In this document: positions 54,857 through 64,000 of the stretch, piece after piece
Numbering within the stretch: position 1 is the stretch's first letter
Layout: each line of letters begins with the position of its first letter
NCBI GenBank assembly: GCA_036346405.1
Contig: CM070561.1
Location: 25,824,215 to 25,888,214 of the forward strand
Origin: Phyllostachys edulis
Taxonomy: Eukaryota > Streptophyta > Magnoliopsida > Poales > Poaceae
Direction: 5' to 3'
DNA length: 64,000 nt
The notes under the pieces: generated by a model
Database searches by the model: none
Told to the model about the DNA's origin: nothing
What the model saw: only the letters and a program-made list of their open reading frames with translations
Position numbers and translations under genes: made by a program

Positions 54857-55105
54857 TGAATGGTTAATTTTTGTTCATTTGATTTAATTGATTTGTCTTG
54901 TGAAATGGATGAGCTTGTTTCTGAAATGAATGTGAGTGGGATGTATATACATGTACTTGTTGTGTTTTCTGCTTGTTTCAGAGGGCATGGCTAGCATTTC
55001 TTGAGGCTAGCCAATAAACAGAACTAGATTAACCAATACAAAATAATATCACAAACAGTTTCATCTACAAACCGTCTGTGATTATATATCACAGACGGTT
55101 CCTTG
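54857..55105. repeat. internal copy of the CACTA B 3' end region
   Basis: This resembles 59014-59245 closely: both run GAATGGTTAATTTT, GAGCTTGTTTCTGAAAT / GTGCTTGTTTCTGAAAT, GAGGGCATGGCTAGCATTT, CTAGCCAATAAACA, then subterminal repeats. It lies just after the transposase stop and before the second gene, so the second gene is bracketed by direct copies of the element's 3' region. Confidence 0.85.
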
Positions 55106-55215
55106 GTAAAAACTGTCTATGATACATCATATATCATAAACGGTTCGTTGATTGGAACCGTCTGTGATATATCACATATGACAGATAATTCTACTTTAGA
55201 ACCATCTGTGATGTC
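55040..55215. repeat. internal cluster of CACTA subterminal words in B
   Basis: Four or five units of ATCACAGACGGTTCC...AACCGTCTGTGAT lie upstream of the second gene, matching the position of 34905-34993 in CACTA A. Confidence 0.8.
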
Positions 55216-55914
55216 CATCCCTATTTATATTCAGACTCTAGGGTTTGCCCACACCCCCCACTCAAAAGATTAAGCTTCTCAAATCCTCCCTCCTCCCCCG
55301 AGTCCGTCACCGCCGTCCTCGACGCCGCCTCCTCCTCGAGCCCGGCGCGACTCCTCCCTCGAGCCCATCGACGCCATCCTCGACACCGCCTCCTCCTCGA
55401 GCCTGGCGCGCCTCCTCCCCCAAGCCCACCGCGCCTCCTCCCTCGAGCCCGCCGCCTCCTTTCCTCCCCCGAGCCCGGCGTGCCTCCCCTTCGACACCGC
55501 CCTGCTGCTCCGTATTTGTTTTGATACTGCTACTGGAATATATTGCAATGTGGTGTGGTGGGCTTGAGATGAATACTCTGTGATGATAATAGTCTTGTAC
55601 TGAAATTGTTTTGATAATTGGGTTTGAACTTGAGCTCTAATTGGAATGCTTACTCTACATTTGAGAGCAATATCAAAATGTTAAATCTTAGTTTTATGCT
55701 GATTTCATTTGTCCATATGATGTTTGTGTTGAGCATATTATTCCTTTTAAATGACATGGAGGATTTACATGTTTATGTCAATTATATCATTATATTGGTC
55801 CTAAATTCTTCCCTACATATCCCAATTATTATTAATTGGTGTGTATACCCATACACATAGAGATCGAATCTTATGATAATATGTTCTTGCATGTTAGAAC
55901 TTCTATTTCTTATG
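55216..55914 (+). other. leader region of the CACTA B second gene
   Basis: A C-rich stretch (55240-55510) with CTCCTCGAGCCCGGCGCG repeats resembles a 5' untranslated exon; its Pro/Arg frames have no domain. An AT-rich, probably intronic stretch follows. Confidence 0.4.
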
Positions 55915-58900
55915 AAGGTGTCTTCCGCTCATTCTTCGTCATCGTCGCCTCATGTGTCTGATGCACCGTCCTCTAGAATATCCAAGCGCAGTAGAAGAAG
56001 AGGAATATCGAAAAGGCCCATGTGCCGATTTACCATCACGGAGATCGATCAGTCTGGGACCCCTATCAATCCTCGCCGAGCAGCGTCCGTATTTCGGAGA
56101 ACGGTCGGAATAGTTGCACGAGAACAGGTCAACATCACCTACAATTCGTGGAAGGAGTTGACCAAAGAATAGAAAGGTGAGCTACTGATGGATATTTTTC
56201 GATCGTTCGAGTTCCCGGAACAACACCAGGACTCCGTGTGACGACACGCGTTGCTACAGGCGTACAAAGCATGGAAGAACTTTAAGAGCACGTTTGTCAA
56301 GAACTACGTGAAGAAGAATCTAAGGCCCTTCCACAAGTATCCATTCTTGGGAGAGTTCTGGGCCGAGTTTGTGGCGAAGAAGACAACATATAATTTTAGG
56401 AGTGAAAGTGTGACACACAGGGCCCTCTAGGCAAAAAACAAGCACCCCCACAGACTCGGCACTGCTGGATATGTGGGTAAAATCCTGATATAGAGAGATC
56501 AGGACCAGCAAGCAAACTATTCGAATGTCTCCCCGCCTTTACCGAGATCACTGATGAGCGTGCCCGAAACTGGTTAATGGGGAGGTTATGTACCCTGTCT
56601 ACGGGGGAAATCTCCTTTCCAAACCCCGCAGACGAGGAAGTGTCCCAGCACCTGGTAAGATATCGAACTACCTAGTTTGTAATTACTCCATGACTTCATA
56701 AGAAACGTTGAGTGCAAAATCTTCACAAGGCTCATTCTAGGCAGACAGGGGGAGAGATATACTCTCCACTGCCCTGGGAAACAATGAGCACCCAGGTCGC
56801 ACGAGAAGCGTTGGTCTTTATGTTCCATGGAAAGATTGGTTCCGAGCGGGCTTCGAATCGTACCAGAGTAGGAAGAGAGCCAAAGCCGAGCGCGATGCAA
56901 AGCTATGAAAGGAGATTTGTGAATCCCTCAAAGATGAGATCACTGAATCCCTTAGAGATGAGATCGATGATCGCGTCAGAGCTGCGACGCAACGGCAGAT
57001 GGAGAGCTTTGAGGAAAGGCTTAGGGAAGTTCAGTTGCAAGTCCCAAATAAGTTGCAGGTCCTTCCCCTACTGTGCTAGCCACCCCCCTCCCCCAAACTT
57101 CTGAGTAGCTGCGCGTCCAACCCTAACCCTACCCCAAAGAGGGCTTATTACAGATTTCTGTCGATGACATCCGTAATAATTATTATCTCCGGAATGCTCG
57201 ATCCATTGATAGGCTGTTGGAGTAGCTAATTTTGTATCGTTATGTAGGTAGCTACGGTGCAAGCTCCAAGTGAGATATGCCTGTGTTGCCCTAGATGCTG
57301 CTTGGGGTCAGGTGTATCCATTCGGTGTCGGGGCTTTGGTGCACGGTGTAAATCTAACGTCGGGTTTCGCAAAAGTGAATGTGGATGATGTTTATGCCAA
57401 TTTTGTAGCCGTCCCACTGCATATTCCCCCAAACGACGAGGTCATGACTCTAGAGCAAGCTGTTGGAGCATTCATCTAGTGGCCCAAGAGGGACATCCGC
57501 TTAGAGCTACTGTTCGGTGTCAACTTCACAGAATGTCTGCGCAACTGTCAAGTTGACGGAGCCGATCAGACCGAGCTACCTACACCGGCAAAGAAGAGCC
57601 CTGCATCGATGCATCTACACCACATGCTCACCGACTCTTGTGAAGTCGACCTCTACAAAGCGAGGCAAAGAAGGGCAAATCAAAGACGGTCTACTCCTCG
57701 CTCGATATCCCTTCTTGCCGTTGGCACGAAATTGCTAAGCGAGCCGTTGGTCGAGAGGTTAGACATTTCTACCCTAGGATTGGCTTGCGAGATTACATAC
57801 ATGGTACATGGAACGAGGCCAACAAGACGGATGAACAACGACGCTCGGGTGTCACCGTTAAGTTCAAGAAGGTTCATTTTAACCACGAGGTTCAAGACTG
57901 TATCTTCACGGTGACCTTCGAGGACTTGTTCTGTCTTTTCAACCTCGACTCCCTCGACGCTTCACTCATGCGATGCTGGACACTGTAAGTGTGTACAATC
58001 ACGGTCAATGTTCGTGTAATACCGATAAATCTTATATGTAACTCATTGCTTTTGTATATAGATACATGTTTTTGGAAGCTGAATTAAGGAATTCACCGAT
58101 AGGTTTCCTCGACCCACACTTGGTCTCCGAGCAAACCATCAAGGTGAATGCAAAATTCATCGAGGATTATATTATATAGTTTTTGCTGGCTCACCGCAAC
58201 AAGGAATTCATACTTTTGCCCTACAACCAGTAGTAAGTGTTGCACTACTGGCTATACTTGTTGATTTGTACTTTATAAGCAACACGAACTTAGGTTTAAT
58301 GACCATGGTGACATACCTATGTAGGTTCCACTAGATTCTAATTGTAATTATACCAGGAACACGGTAATATACCTAGATTCCCTACAGAGGGCCAAACACA
58401 ACTTCATAGTTGTCCAGCATTTAGTCAACAGGTAAACAAATTTCCTCCATAGAAACTCTATTGTAGTCTTTCCTCCCTTTGCAATGGCTAATGCTAACTT
58501 CTTGGAATCATGTAGGTCGTTCACCGTGTACTTTGCTAAAGGAGGGAAATCCAAGGGAAGGACGCTGCGACACGATCTAAAATTCCCGGTACTCGCTAGC
58601 TAGTACACATTAATCCTATATAACACTTCGTAGTAATGTCTCTCGAACTAACTAATTCTATTTTTGCAGTGCCATCAGCAGCCGCCGGCCTACAACCTCT
58701 GTGGATACTATGTTTGCCACAACATGCAACTACTCATTGGTTCCGCGATAACCAATGATCCTCAGGTTTTTCAATCTTACAACAATTATTTCATACTTAC
58801 CAATTTATATAAGCACGAATTTAATCTTCCTAGCGACAGGTTGCGAGCATTGCCAAAGCTGCGTTGGAACAGAGCCAGCTCATAAAAATTCGAGGACAGT

Positions 58901-58962
58901 TTGTGTCATTCTTGAATAGTAAGGTCATAAATCCAGATGGGGCGTTCCACAATGTAGATTGA
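55915..58962 (+). pseudogene. CACTA B second gene: Transposase_24-like plus Ulp1/C48 protease fold
   Basis: The N-terminal exon has a Ser-rich start, then SKRPMCRFTITEIDQSGTPI and RRAASVFRRTVGIVAREQ. Next come YKAWKNFKSTFVKNYVKKNL, FLGEFWAEFVAKKT and KNKHPHRLGTAGYVGK, the Transposase_24-type part. A middle region has FVAVPLHIPPNDEVMTLEQA. The C-terminus spans several exons with good donors (57986, 58233) and resembles a Ulp1/C48 cysteine protease: FLDPHLVSEQTI, a His box with HW changed to His-stop followed by ILIVI, VIYLDSLQRA with the Asp, and QQPPAYNLCGYYVCHNMQLL with the Cys. The last exon ends VINPDGAFHNVD, stop 58960-58962. Such proteases remove SUMO-like modifiers; their role in CACTA elements is unknown. 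Stops in the N-terminal part and at the His-Trp box show it is inactive. Confidence 0.82.
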
Positions 58963-59013
58963 ACTTGATTGGGATAAAATTGAACTTAATGGTACATGTG
59001 TGTAAATGTACAT

Positions 59014-59398
59014 GAATGGTTAATTTTAGTTAATTGATCTGTGAATTGGATGTGCTTGTTTCTGAAATAAATGTGAATTGGATGTATACAACTTGTTGTG
59101 TTTCAGCTTGTTTTAGAGGGCATGGCTAGCATTTTCTGAGACTAGCCAATAAACATAAATAGATTTAGCAATACAAAAAAATATCACAGACAGTTCCTTA
59201 GGACATACCTTCTGTGATGCATCATCTATCACAGACGGTTTGTAGATGCAACCGTCTGTGATAATATGTATCACAGACGGTTCGAAAATTGTCTGTGATG
59301 ACCTCATTTCATTACTGGCCCATAAACTCGATTTGCTCACTCAAACCGTATGCGTGATGACGTTTTGAATCGTCTGTGAAGACCTTTTCGTAGTAATG
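59014..59398. repeat. 3' end region and right subterminal repeats of CACTA B
   Basis: The tail similar to 54857-55105 is followed by units of ATCACAGACGGTT and AACCGTCTGTGAT up to the terminus CTTTTCGTAGTAATG. Confidence 0.88.
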
Positions 59399-59401
59399 TT
59401 T
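59399..59401. repeat. 3-bp target duplication TTT (right) of CACTA B
   Basis: Matches 50384-50386. Confidence 0.65.
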
Positions 59402-62355
59402 GGTTTCTTTCTTTCTCGTATTTTAGTATGTTTTGTTTGTGATATGAAATTCTTTTGTTATGGTAGCACCCTACTATTCTATATCATGATTTGATTCCCT
59501 TCTTGAAAATAAGATCGCGGTTTGGGTTTGTGGAAATTGACTTTGACAGTTCTGTTTCAGAGTGTGATATCGCATGATTTTTTTTATTTTCTCTCAGCGT
59601 AATGCGTGTTGTTTCTGATCCAGTTCTGTTATTATACATTGTGTAGATTGCTTGATTTGAAAAACATTATCCTTTTTTGTAGGGATGAACTTACTTTGGC
59701 CTCACACTATGTACATGCACTCATTGGTCTTAGCAGGTGCCCTTTTGCCCCACAGTCAGGCTATGACACGAGATAAGACCATGGAGGTATGTTGTCGCTC
59801 GCACGGTTTCTTCTTAGTTGTTTGCTGGAGAGCTACAGATTATAGAACCTCTATGCGGGTGGAGTCTATTTTTGTCAGCACTGCTAGGTATTTTTATATC
59901 CACAGATTATGCTATCATATCCTACTTTATGTCTTGAAAATAATTAGTACTGCCTTGCAGTTTATTGATGATATTAGATCAATCCAGATTAATCTCAGGT
60001 GTTACTCTTGCATGATATTATTTCAAATCTGAAATGGAAATTAGATGACAAGGATTCATTGCGGGCATCTTGCGAGATCATACTATATTCAATTTTATTA
60101 TAAATGTTCTATACAAAGATGCCTCAAGCATTTCTCTTTGGCTATCTCGGTTAAATTAAGTTTTGTTGTAGCAAAGGAACATTCCGAAGCCATCATATTT
60201 AATGGCTCAAAGACTAAAAAAAGATCTTGAACTTTTGTTTACGTTCCACTGGTTAGTTTTCATACTCGATAGCCAAAATTTAGGGTAGGAATGATCTCGT
60301 GTTTGAGTTTCCTTTTTTGCTTTGTTTTAATTTTATCCATTCTTTAATATGCAGTGCTTTTAGTAACACATAATAACTATGGTGATTGGTCACACTTGTT
60401 GCTGCATAGTGGTTACAGTTCTTATATGATTTTATGTTTGACAAAATAATTTTCCATTACTCAAAACAACGGTACGAGAGGATGTGTTATTTGAAATAGT
60501 AGTGTGCTAATTTGTTACCTGACATATTTTGATGGTCAAAATATGCCTCTCGTTGGATAATAATACACTAATATTAGTTTGGATAGTGCTAATATTTGCT
60601 CTTGTAGATTTCTGATTCTTGACCTCGTGGGAGACTGATATAGGGAACTTTGTTTAGTGTGTTTGTAGGCCTTCAAAACAGCAGATCTCCTGATGGGCCA
60701 CTCAGTGTGAGAAGTACGCCAGCAGCATGGTGAATCCTTTGTATATTGATCATGTTTGGGTTTCATCAAATTTTTATCACATTCCTTGCTTTCATGTATT
60801 GGCTCATGTGTACTATCTATGTGATTAGGGAAGGATTTGCTTTCATGTCACTAAATTAGTTTATGATTTGTTTATAAAATAGTCATCTGGTGTGATCTCT
60901 TGTGATCCATTTACTCCTTTTTGCAGTTAGTTAAATGCTTATATTATACTTCAGTTTCTCCATTCTGTAGTTCTATGATTCTCGAATATTTGCTCTTGGT
61001 ATAAACTACAAACTCTGCTTCAGGCAACTTTCTAAGAAGCGGTTGTGCAAGAATTGCTAACCTATTACTGCACGCTGCATATGGTGGATGGAATAGCAAA
61101 ACCTCTTTGTACTTTATGCTTTATGCTGTTACTTATCTCTTGTTGGTGTACTTGATTCAGAGAAGAAAAAAAACACATTCTAGTTGTTGATATGCCTCTT
61201 TATTCTTTTACTACATAGCTATCAAAGGGAATAAAGGAAAATAGATGTGCAAAGAGGAGGGAGATCACGACAAGCACAAAGCACGAGGTATGCTAACTTT
61301 TTCCTCCGGTACTTCTTCCAGTTTATTACGTGATTATGAGTAATTGGTTGGCCTAGCTTATTCATGGTCAATTTGCTTCTATTTAATGTTCACGGTGCAA
61401 ATTGGAGACCAGTAGTGAGCAGTAATGCCTTCGTTTGCATTATTTTTTATCTATACTGTGAGAATTAATTTAGTTCAGCTGCTATTTCATAAAACTTTAT
61501 CTTCTTATTATTGGGTTTTCTATGAGGAAATGTCGAAAAGCAGATAGCTTTCCTTTTTTTAATCAAGACCAATATTCAGTAATATGGCCCAGTTATATAA
61601 AGCCTGATATCTTATAGTTGTTGGATAGCACTGCTACTGCTTTATGCTCCTTTCCCTAGCCTAAAAATACAATGGGACAAGACCGAGATTTGGGCTTCGA
61701 CCCATCTGGAATGTTATGAACATGTCATTTTTGCGGGTTTTTAACCATTACTGTTTGAATATAGTCACAATCTACCGCTTCTATGCTAGAATGTTATATA
61801 CATGCCATTTTTGGGTGTTTTTGGTTATTACTGTTTGAATATCACCACAATCTACCGCTCCCGTGCAAAACTGGTCATGCTACTTTATTTATGTATCCCT
61901 ACTTCTGTTGCATACAACTCGCATGATACATTGCTAAAATGGCGGCATATAACGTATAGCCCTCTTCCACATTGTATAGATGTATCTTTTAGATTTTAGC
62001 TGAAAGCAACAATGTTACCATAATCACCGAACTAAAGATAACCTCATGCTAAACTTTTCTCCCTCACAGAAGACTACAGGTGCAGTGTCTCACGTTGTTT
62101 TTGCAGGACACTTATGTACATGAATTTGTTTGAAATGGTAGAAAGGTGGGCCACTGTTATTAACATTGTAAAATTCACTTCGTTTATGCAGGACACTTAT
62201 GTACAGGAAATGGCCACGAGACGCTCAGCCACAACTTTTATTAAACTACGCCAGACCTACCTTCTGTGTAGGAATAAGCTTTAGACTTACCTACTGATAT
62301 GCACCAAACATCTTTTTCGCTTAGTAGATCAACTTGTGGTAATTGTCTCGCTTCT
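59402..62355 (+). other. gene-like but unassigned stretch
   Basis: No long frame is present. Short exon-like pieces with splice motifs occur: about 59682-59786 (TTTTTGTAG acceptor, GGAG|GTATGT donor), about 60668-60729 and 61211-61288 (CACGAG|GTATGC donor). None translates to a recognised domain, and the phases between pieces were not resolved. A duplicated string around GACACTTATGTACA occurs at 62106 and 62191, and another pair around AATGTTATNNACATG with ACAATCTACCGCT at 61711-61785 and 61789-61860. It could be a long non-coding transcript, a decayed gene or transposon filler. Confidence 0.3.
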
Positions 62356-62379
62356 CACTACTACAAAAGGCTAATATCG

Positions 62380-62665
62380 ACGCCTCATCACAGATTTATT
62401 GACCAAAACCGCTTGTATTAAATACAATCACGCACGGTTTTGGTTTAGTGACCGCTCTGGTTATTCGCTACGCTTAAAACCGTTTGTGAAGAAGTAATAT
62501 CACGACGGTTCGTGTTGAAAACCGCTCATGAAGTATCTCGAGCGGTTACGAACAAGAACCGTCTCTGTGATATTTAATATCACGAGCGGTTCTTGTTCGT
62601 AACCGCTCTGTGACTTACCATCCTCATCATAGACGGTTCAGATTAAAAACCGTTTGTGCTAAGTA
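62380..62665. repeat. left subterminal array of CACTA C
   Basis: Degenerate units with CACGAGCGGTTCTTGTTCG and AACCGTTTGTGAAG in alternating orientation, the CGAGCGG variant being common, as in CACTA B. Confidence 0.82.
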
Positions 62666-62675
62666 TTTTTGATTT

Positions 62676-63262
62676 TACCATGGCTTGAAATCACTAACAC
62701 TCTGATTTTAGCATGGCTTGGAATCACTAACACTCTGATTTTACCATGGCTTCAACCACCAACATTCTGATTTTACCATGGCTTGGAATCACTAACACTC
62801 TGATTTTACCATGGCTTCGAATCACTAACACTCTGATTTTACCATAGCTTGAAAACACTCTGATTTTACCATAGCTTGAAATGCCTAACACTCTGATGTT
62901 ACCATGGCTTCCAATCACTAATACTCTAATTTTACCATGGCTTAGAATCACTAACACTCTAATTTACTCTCATTTTACCATGGTAAATCAGAGTGTTAGT
63001 GATTCCAAGCCATAGTAAAATCAGAATGTTGGTGATTGAAGCCATGGTAAAATCAAAGTGTTAGTGATTCGAAGCCATGGTAAAATCAGAGTATTATTGA
63101 TTTGAAGCCATAATAAAATTAGAGTGTTAGTGATTTCAAGCCATGGTAAGATCTTCAAGCTATGGTAAAATCAGAGTGTTAGTAATTTCAAGCTATGGTA
63201 AAATTAGAGTAAGAAAAATTCCAAGCCATGGTAAAATCAGAGAGTAAGGAAAATTCTAAGTC
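62676..63262. repeat. long inverted array of a 33-bp unit
   Basis: Nine copies of GATTTTACCATGGCTTGGAATCACTAACACTCT run forward (62676-62980) and about eight run in reverse complement (62981-63262). The centre is a perfect TTACCATGGTAA palindrome at 62975-62986. Within each arm the units differ at several positions. The two arms could pair over nearly 290 bp. Confidence 0.9.
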
Positions 63263-63264
63263 AT

Positions 63265-63505
63265 AGACGGTTTTTAATACAAACCGTCTGTGATAAGATA
63301 TATATCACAGACGGTTCTTAGTACGAACCGTCTGTGATAAGATACTTATCACAGACAGTTCTTAGTACAAACCGTCTGTGATAAGATATATATCATAGAC
63401 GGTTCTTAAATACGATCCGTCTGTGATAAGACTTATCACGAGCATTACCAGATTAGAACGATGCAGGATATGTTGTCACAAACGGTTTTTGTATGAAACC
63501 GTCTG
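63265..63505. repeat. second subterminal array of CACTA C
   Basis: Regular units of about 42 bp: TATCACAGACGGTTCTTAGTACGAACCGTCTGTGATAAGATA. Each is a near-perfect palindrome, and the copies are much more alike than in the outer array, which suggests recent expansion. Confidence 0.88.
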
Positions 63506-63576
63506 TGATTCGCAACGCGGGAGTTCAAAAAATTTTGAATGCGCACACGAGAGGCAAAATATTTTGGCGCTGTCCT

Positions 63577-63585
63577 TATATATTA
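63577..63585 (+). promoter_or_regulatory. probable TATA box of CACTA C
   Basis: TATATATTA in GTCCTTATATATTATAGCC, followed about 30 bases on by a CT-rich stretch (CAGTCTCTCCCTCTCCCC). Confidence 0.5.
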
Positions 63586-63599
63586 TAGCCACCCAGCCT

Positions 63600-63758
63600 T
63601 GTTTTCCATCAGTCTCTCCCTCTCCCCTCCCCACACCGAGCTCCAGCGACCACCCTCGATTCCCCATCGCGGTTCAGCGAGGAGACACAGCCGCCGCCGC
63701 CGACGAAGAGGGATGCGGAGGAGCTCCTTGTCTGCCACAGGAGGTAGACTGCTGGAAG
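63600..63758 (+). other. probable first (untranslated) exon of CACTA C
   Basis: A GC-rich stretch ends at a canonical donor (GGAAG|GTACGT at 63759). Its frames are short and without a domain. The position, just inside the subterminal array, matches the GC-rich leaders of the other two CACTA elements. After it come a probable intron and another exon-like piece around 63840-63910. Confidence 0.4.
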
Positions 63759-64000
63759 GTACGTGTACATCCCCATAACATACATAATTTGTTGGCTGTT
63801 TGTTCTAAAGAAAATTATCTTAATTTTGTGTTACCTAAGGTCGGAGCCTTGCCGGAGGTTTTCGATCGTCTCTCCGCATTTGAAGTTTAAGTCGAACTCG
63901 ATGACATGTAAGAATATCTTGTGATATGCTAGTGAGGTACAGAGAGAAGTTCACAAGTCCAATCAAAGAAGCCGATGAGTTCTTCAGAAACTTGGAGGCA

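Larger units (their letters stand above)
50387..59398 (+). mobile_element. CACTA transposon B, complete ends, two broken genes
   Basis: The left end CACTACTACAAAAG and the right end CTTTTCGTAGTAATG (inverted CATTACTACGAAAAG) form the terminal repeat. The subterminal words CACAGACGGTT / AACCGTCTGTGA occur at both ends. Inside are a TNP2 transposase (51653-54826) and a second gene (55915-58962), both plus strand, in the same order as CACTA A. At 9.0 kb it has the size of an autonomous element, but both genes carry several stops and frameshifts. Confidence 0.93.
62356..64000 (+). mobile_element. CACTA transposon C, 5' end only
   Basis: It starts CACTACTACAAAAGG, the same terminus as CACTA B. 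Left subterminal units (62380-62665) and a second, more regular array (63265-63505) flank a large inverted array (62676-63262). A TATA-like TATATATTATA at 63577 and a GC-rich first exon follow. The element continues past the window, and no transposase domain is reached. Confidence 0.82.

Noticed and set aside
62727..62957. Minus-strand frame with HGKIRVLVI repeats
   Set aside because: Translation of the 33-bp inverted array.
1..64000. tRNA, rRNA or snoRNA genes
   Set aside because: No cloverleaf with A and B boxes and no rRNA core was seen; the only tRNA-related sequence is the retroelement primer-binding site.

Overview
The window is nuclear DNA from a plant, almost certainly a grass (Poaceae). 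It has GC-rich first exons and long introns. It carries CACTA elements with subterminal CACAGACGGTT arrays, Stowaway-like and hAT DNA elements, and long LTRs that start TGTAAC. These gypsy-type LTRs are known from grass genomes. I see no intact host gene. The window is mostly nested mobile DNA, with remnants of three host genes between the insertions. No function here looks new; the interest lies in how the pieces are assembled.

Left part (1-10,884). A broken SR-type splicing-factor gene with recognisable introns lies on the minus strand (about 1,900-2,590). Next to it is a complete but non-autonomous Ty3/gypsy element (2,816-7,533): two LTRs, a 5-bp ATAAT target duplication, primer-binding site, polypurine tract, and a gag-zinc finger-protease frame that joins the C-terminal tail with no reverse transcriptase, RNase H or integrase. 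It is followed by a G-rich minisatellite, a CACTA-type terminus and a truncated LTR.

Centre-left (10,885-24,136). A Stowaway-like MITE and a small deleted hAT element (11,247-13,850) precede an L-type lectin receptor kinase pseudogene on the minus strand. Its kinase C-terminus is split by a 7.9-kb hAT element (14,799-22,733; near-identical 8-bp duplications). That hAT's own transposase gene is split by a 4.3-kb LTR (16,516-20,804). The layout is host gene, then hAT, then LTR.

Centre (25,070-40,649). A CACTA element on the minus strand carries a decayed TNP2-type transposase (36,168-39,351) and a second gene with a Transposase_24-like N-terminus and a C-terminal Ulp1/C48 cysteine-protease fold. 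A 5.3-kb solo LTR (28,014-33,275; GCATC duplication) interrupts this second gene.

Right part (40,650-64,000). A third large solo LTR (42,040-47,273; ATGTT duplication) contains a nested piece with its own TATA box and a Transposase_28-type gag-like start. After it come exons of an LTO1/VKOR-type thiol oxidoreductase gene that have lost the CxxC segment. Then comes a second, complete CACTA element (50,387-59,398; TTT duplication; plus strand), related to the first and carrying the same two genes. Last is the 5' end of a third CACTA element (from 62,356), which contains a long inverted array able to form a hairpin of about 290 bp per arm.

All calls come from reading the sequence; no alignment or database search was run.
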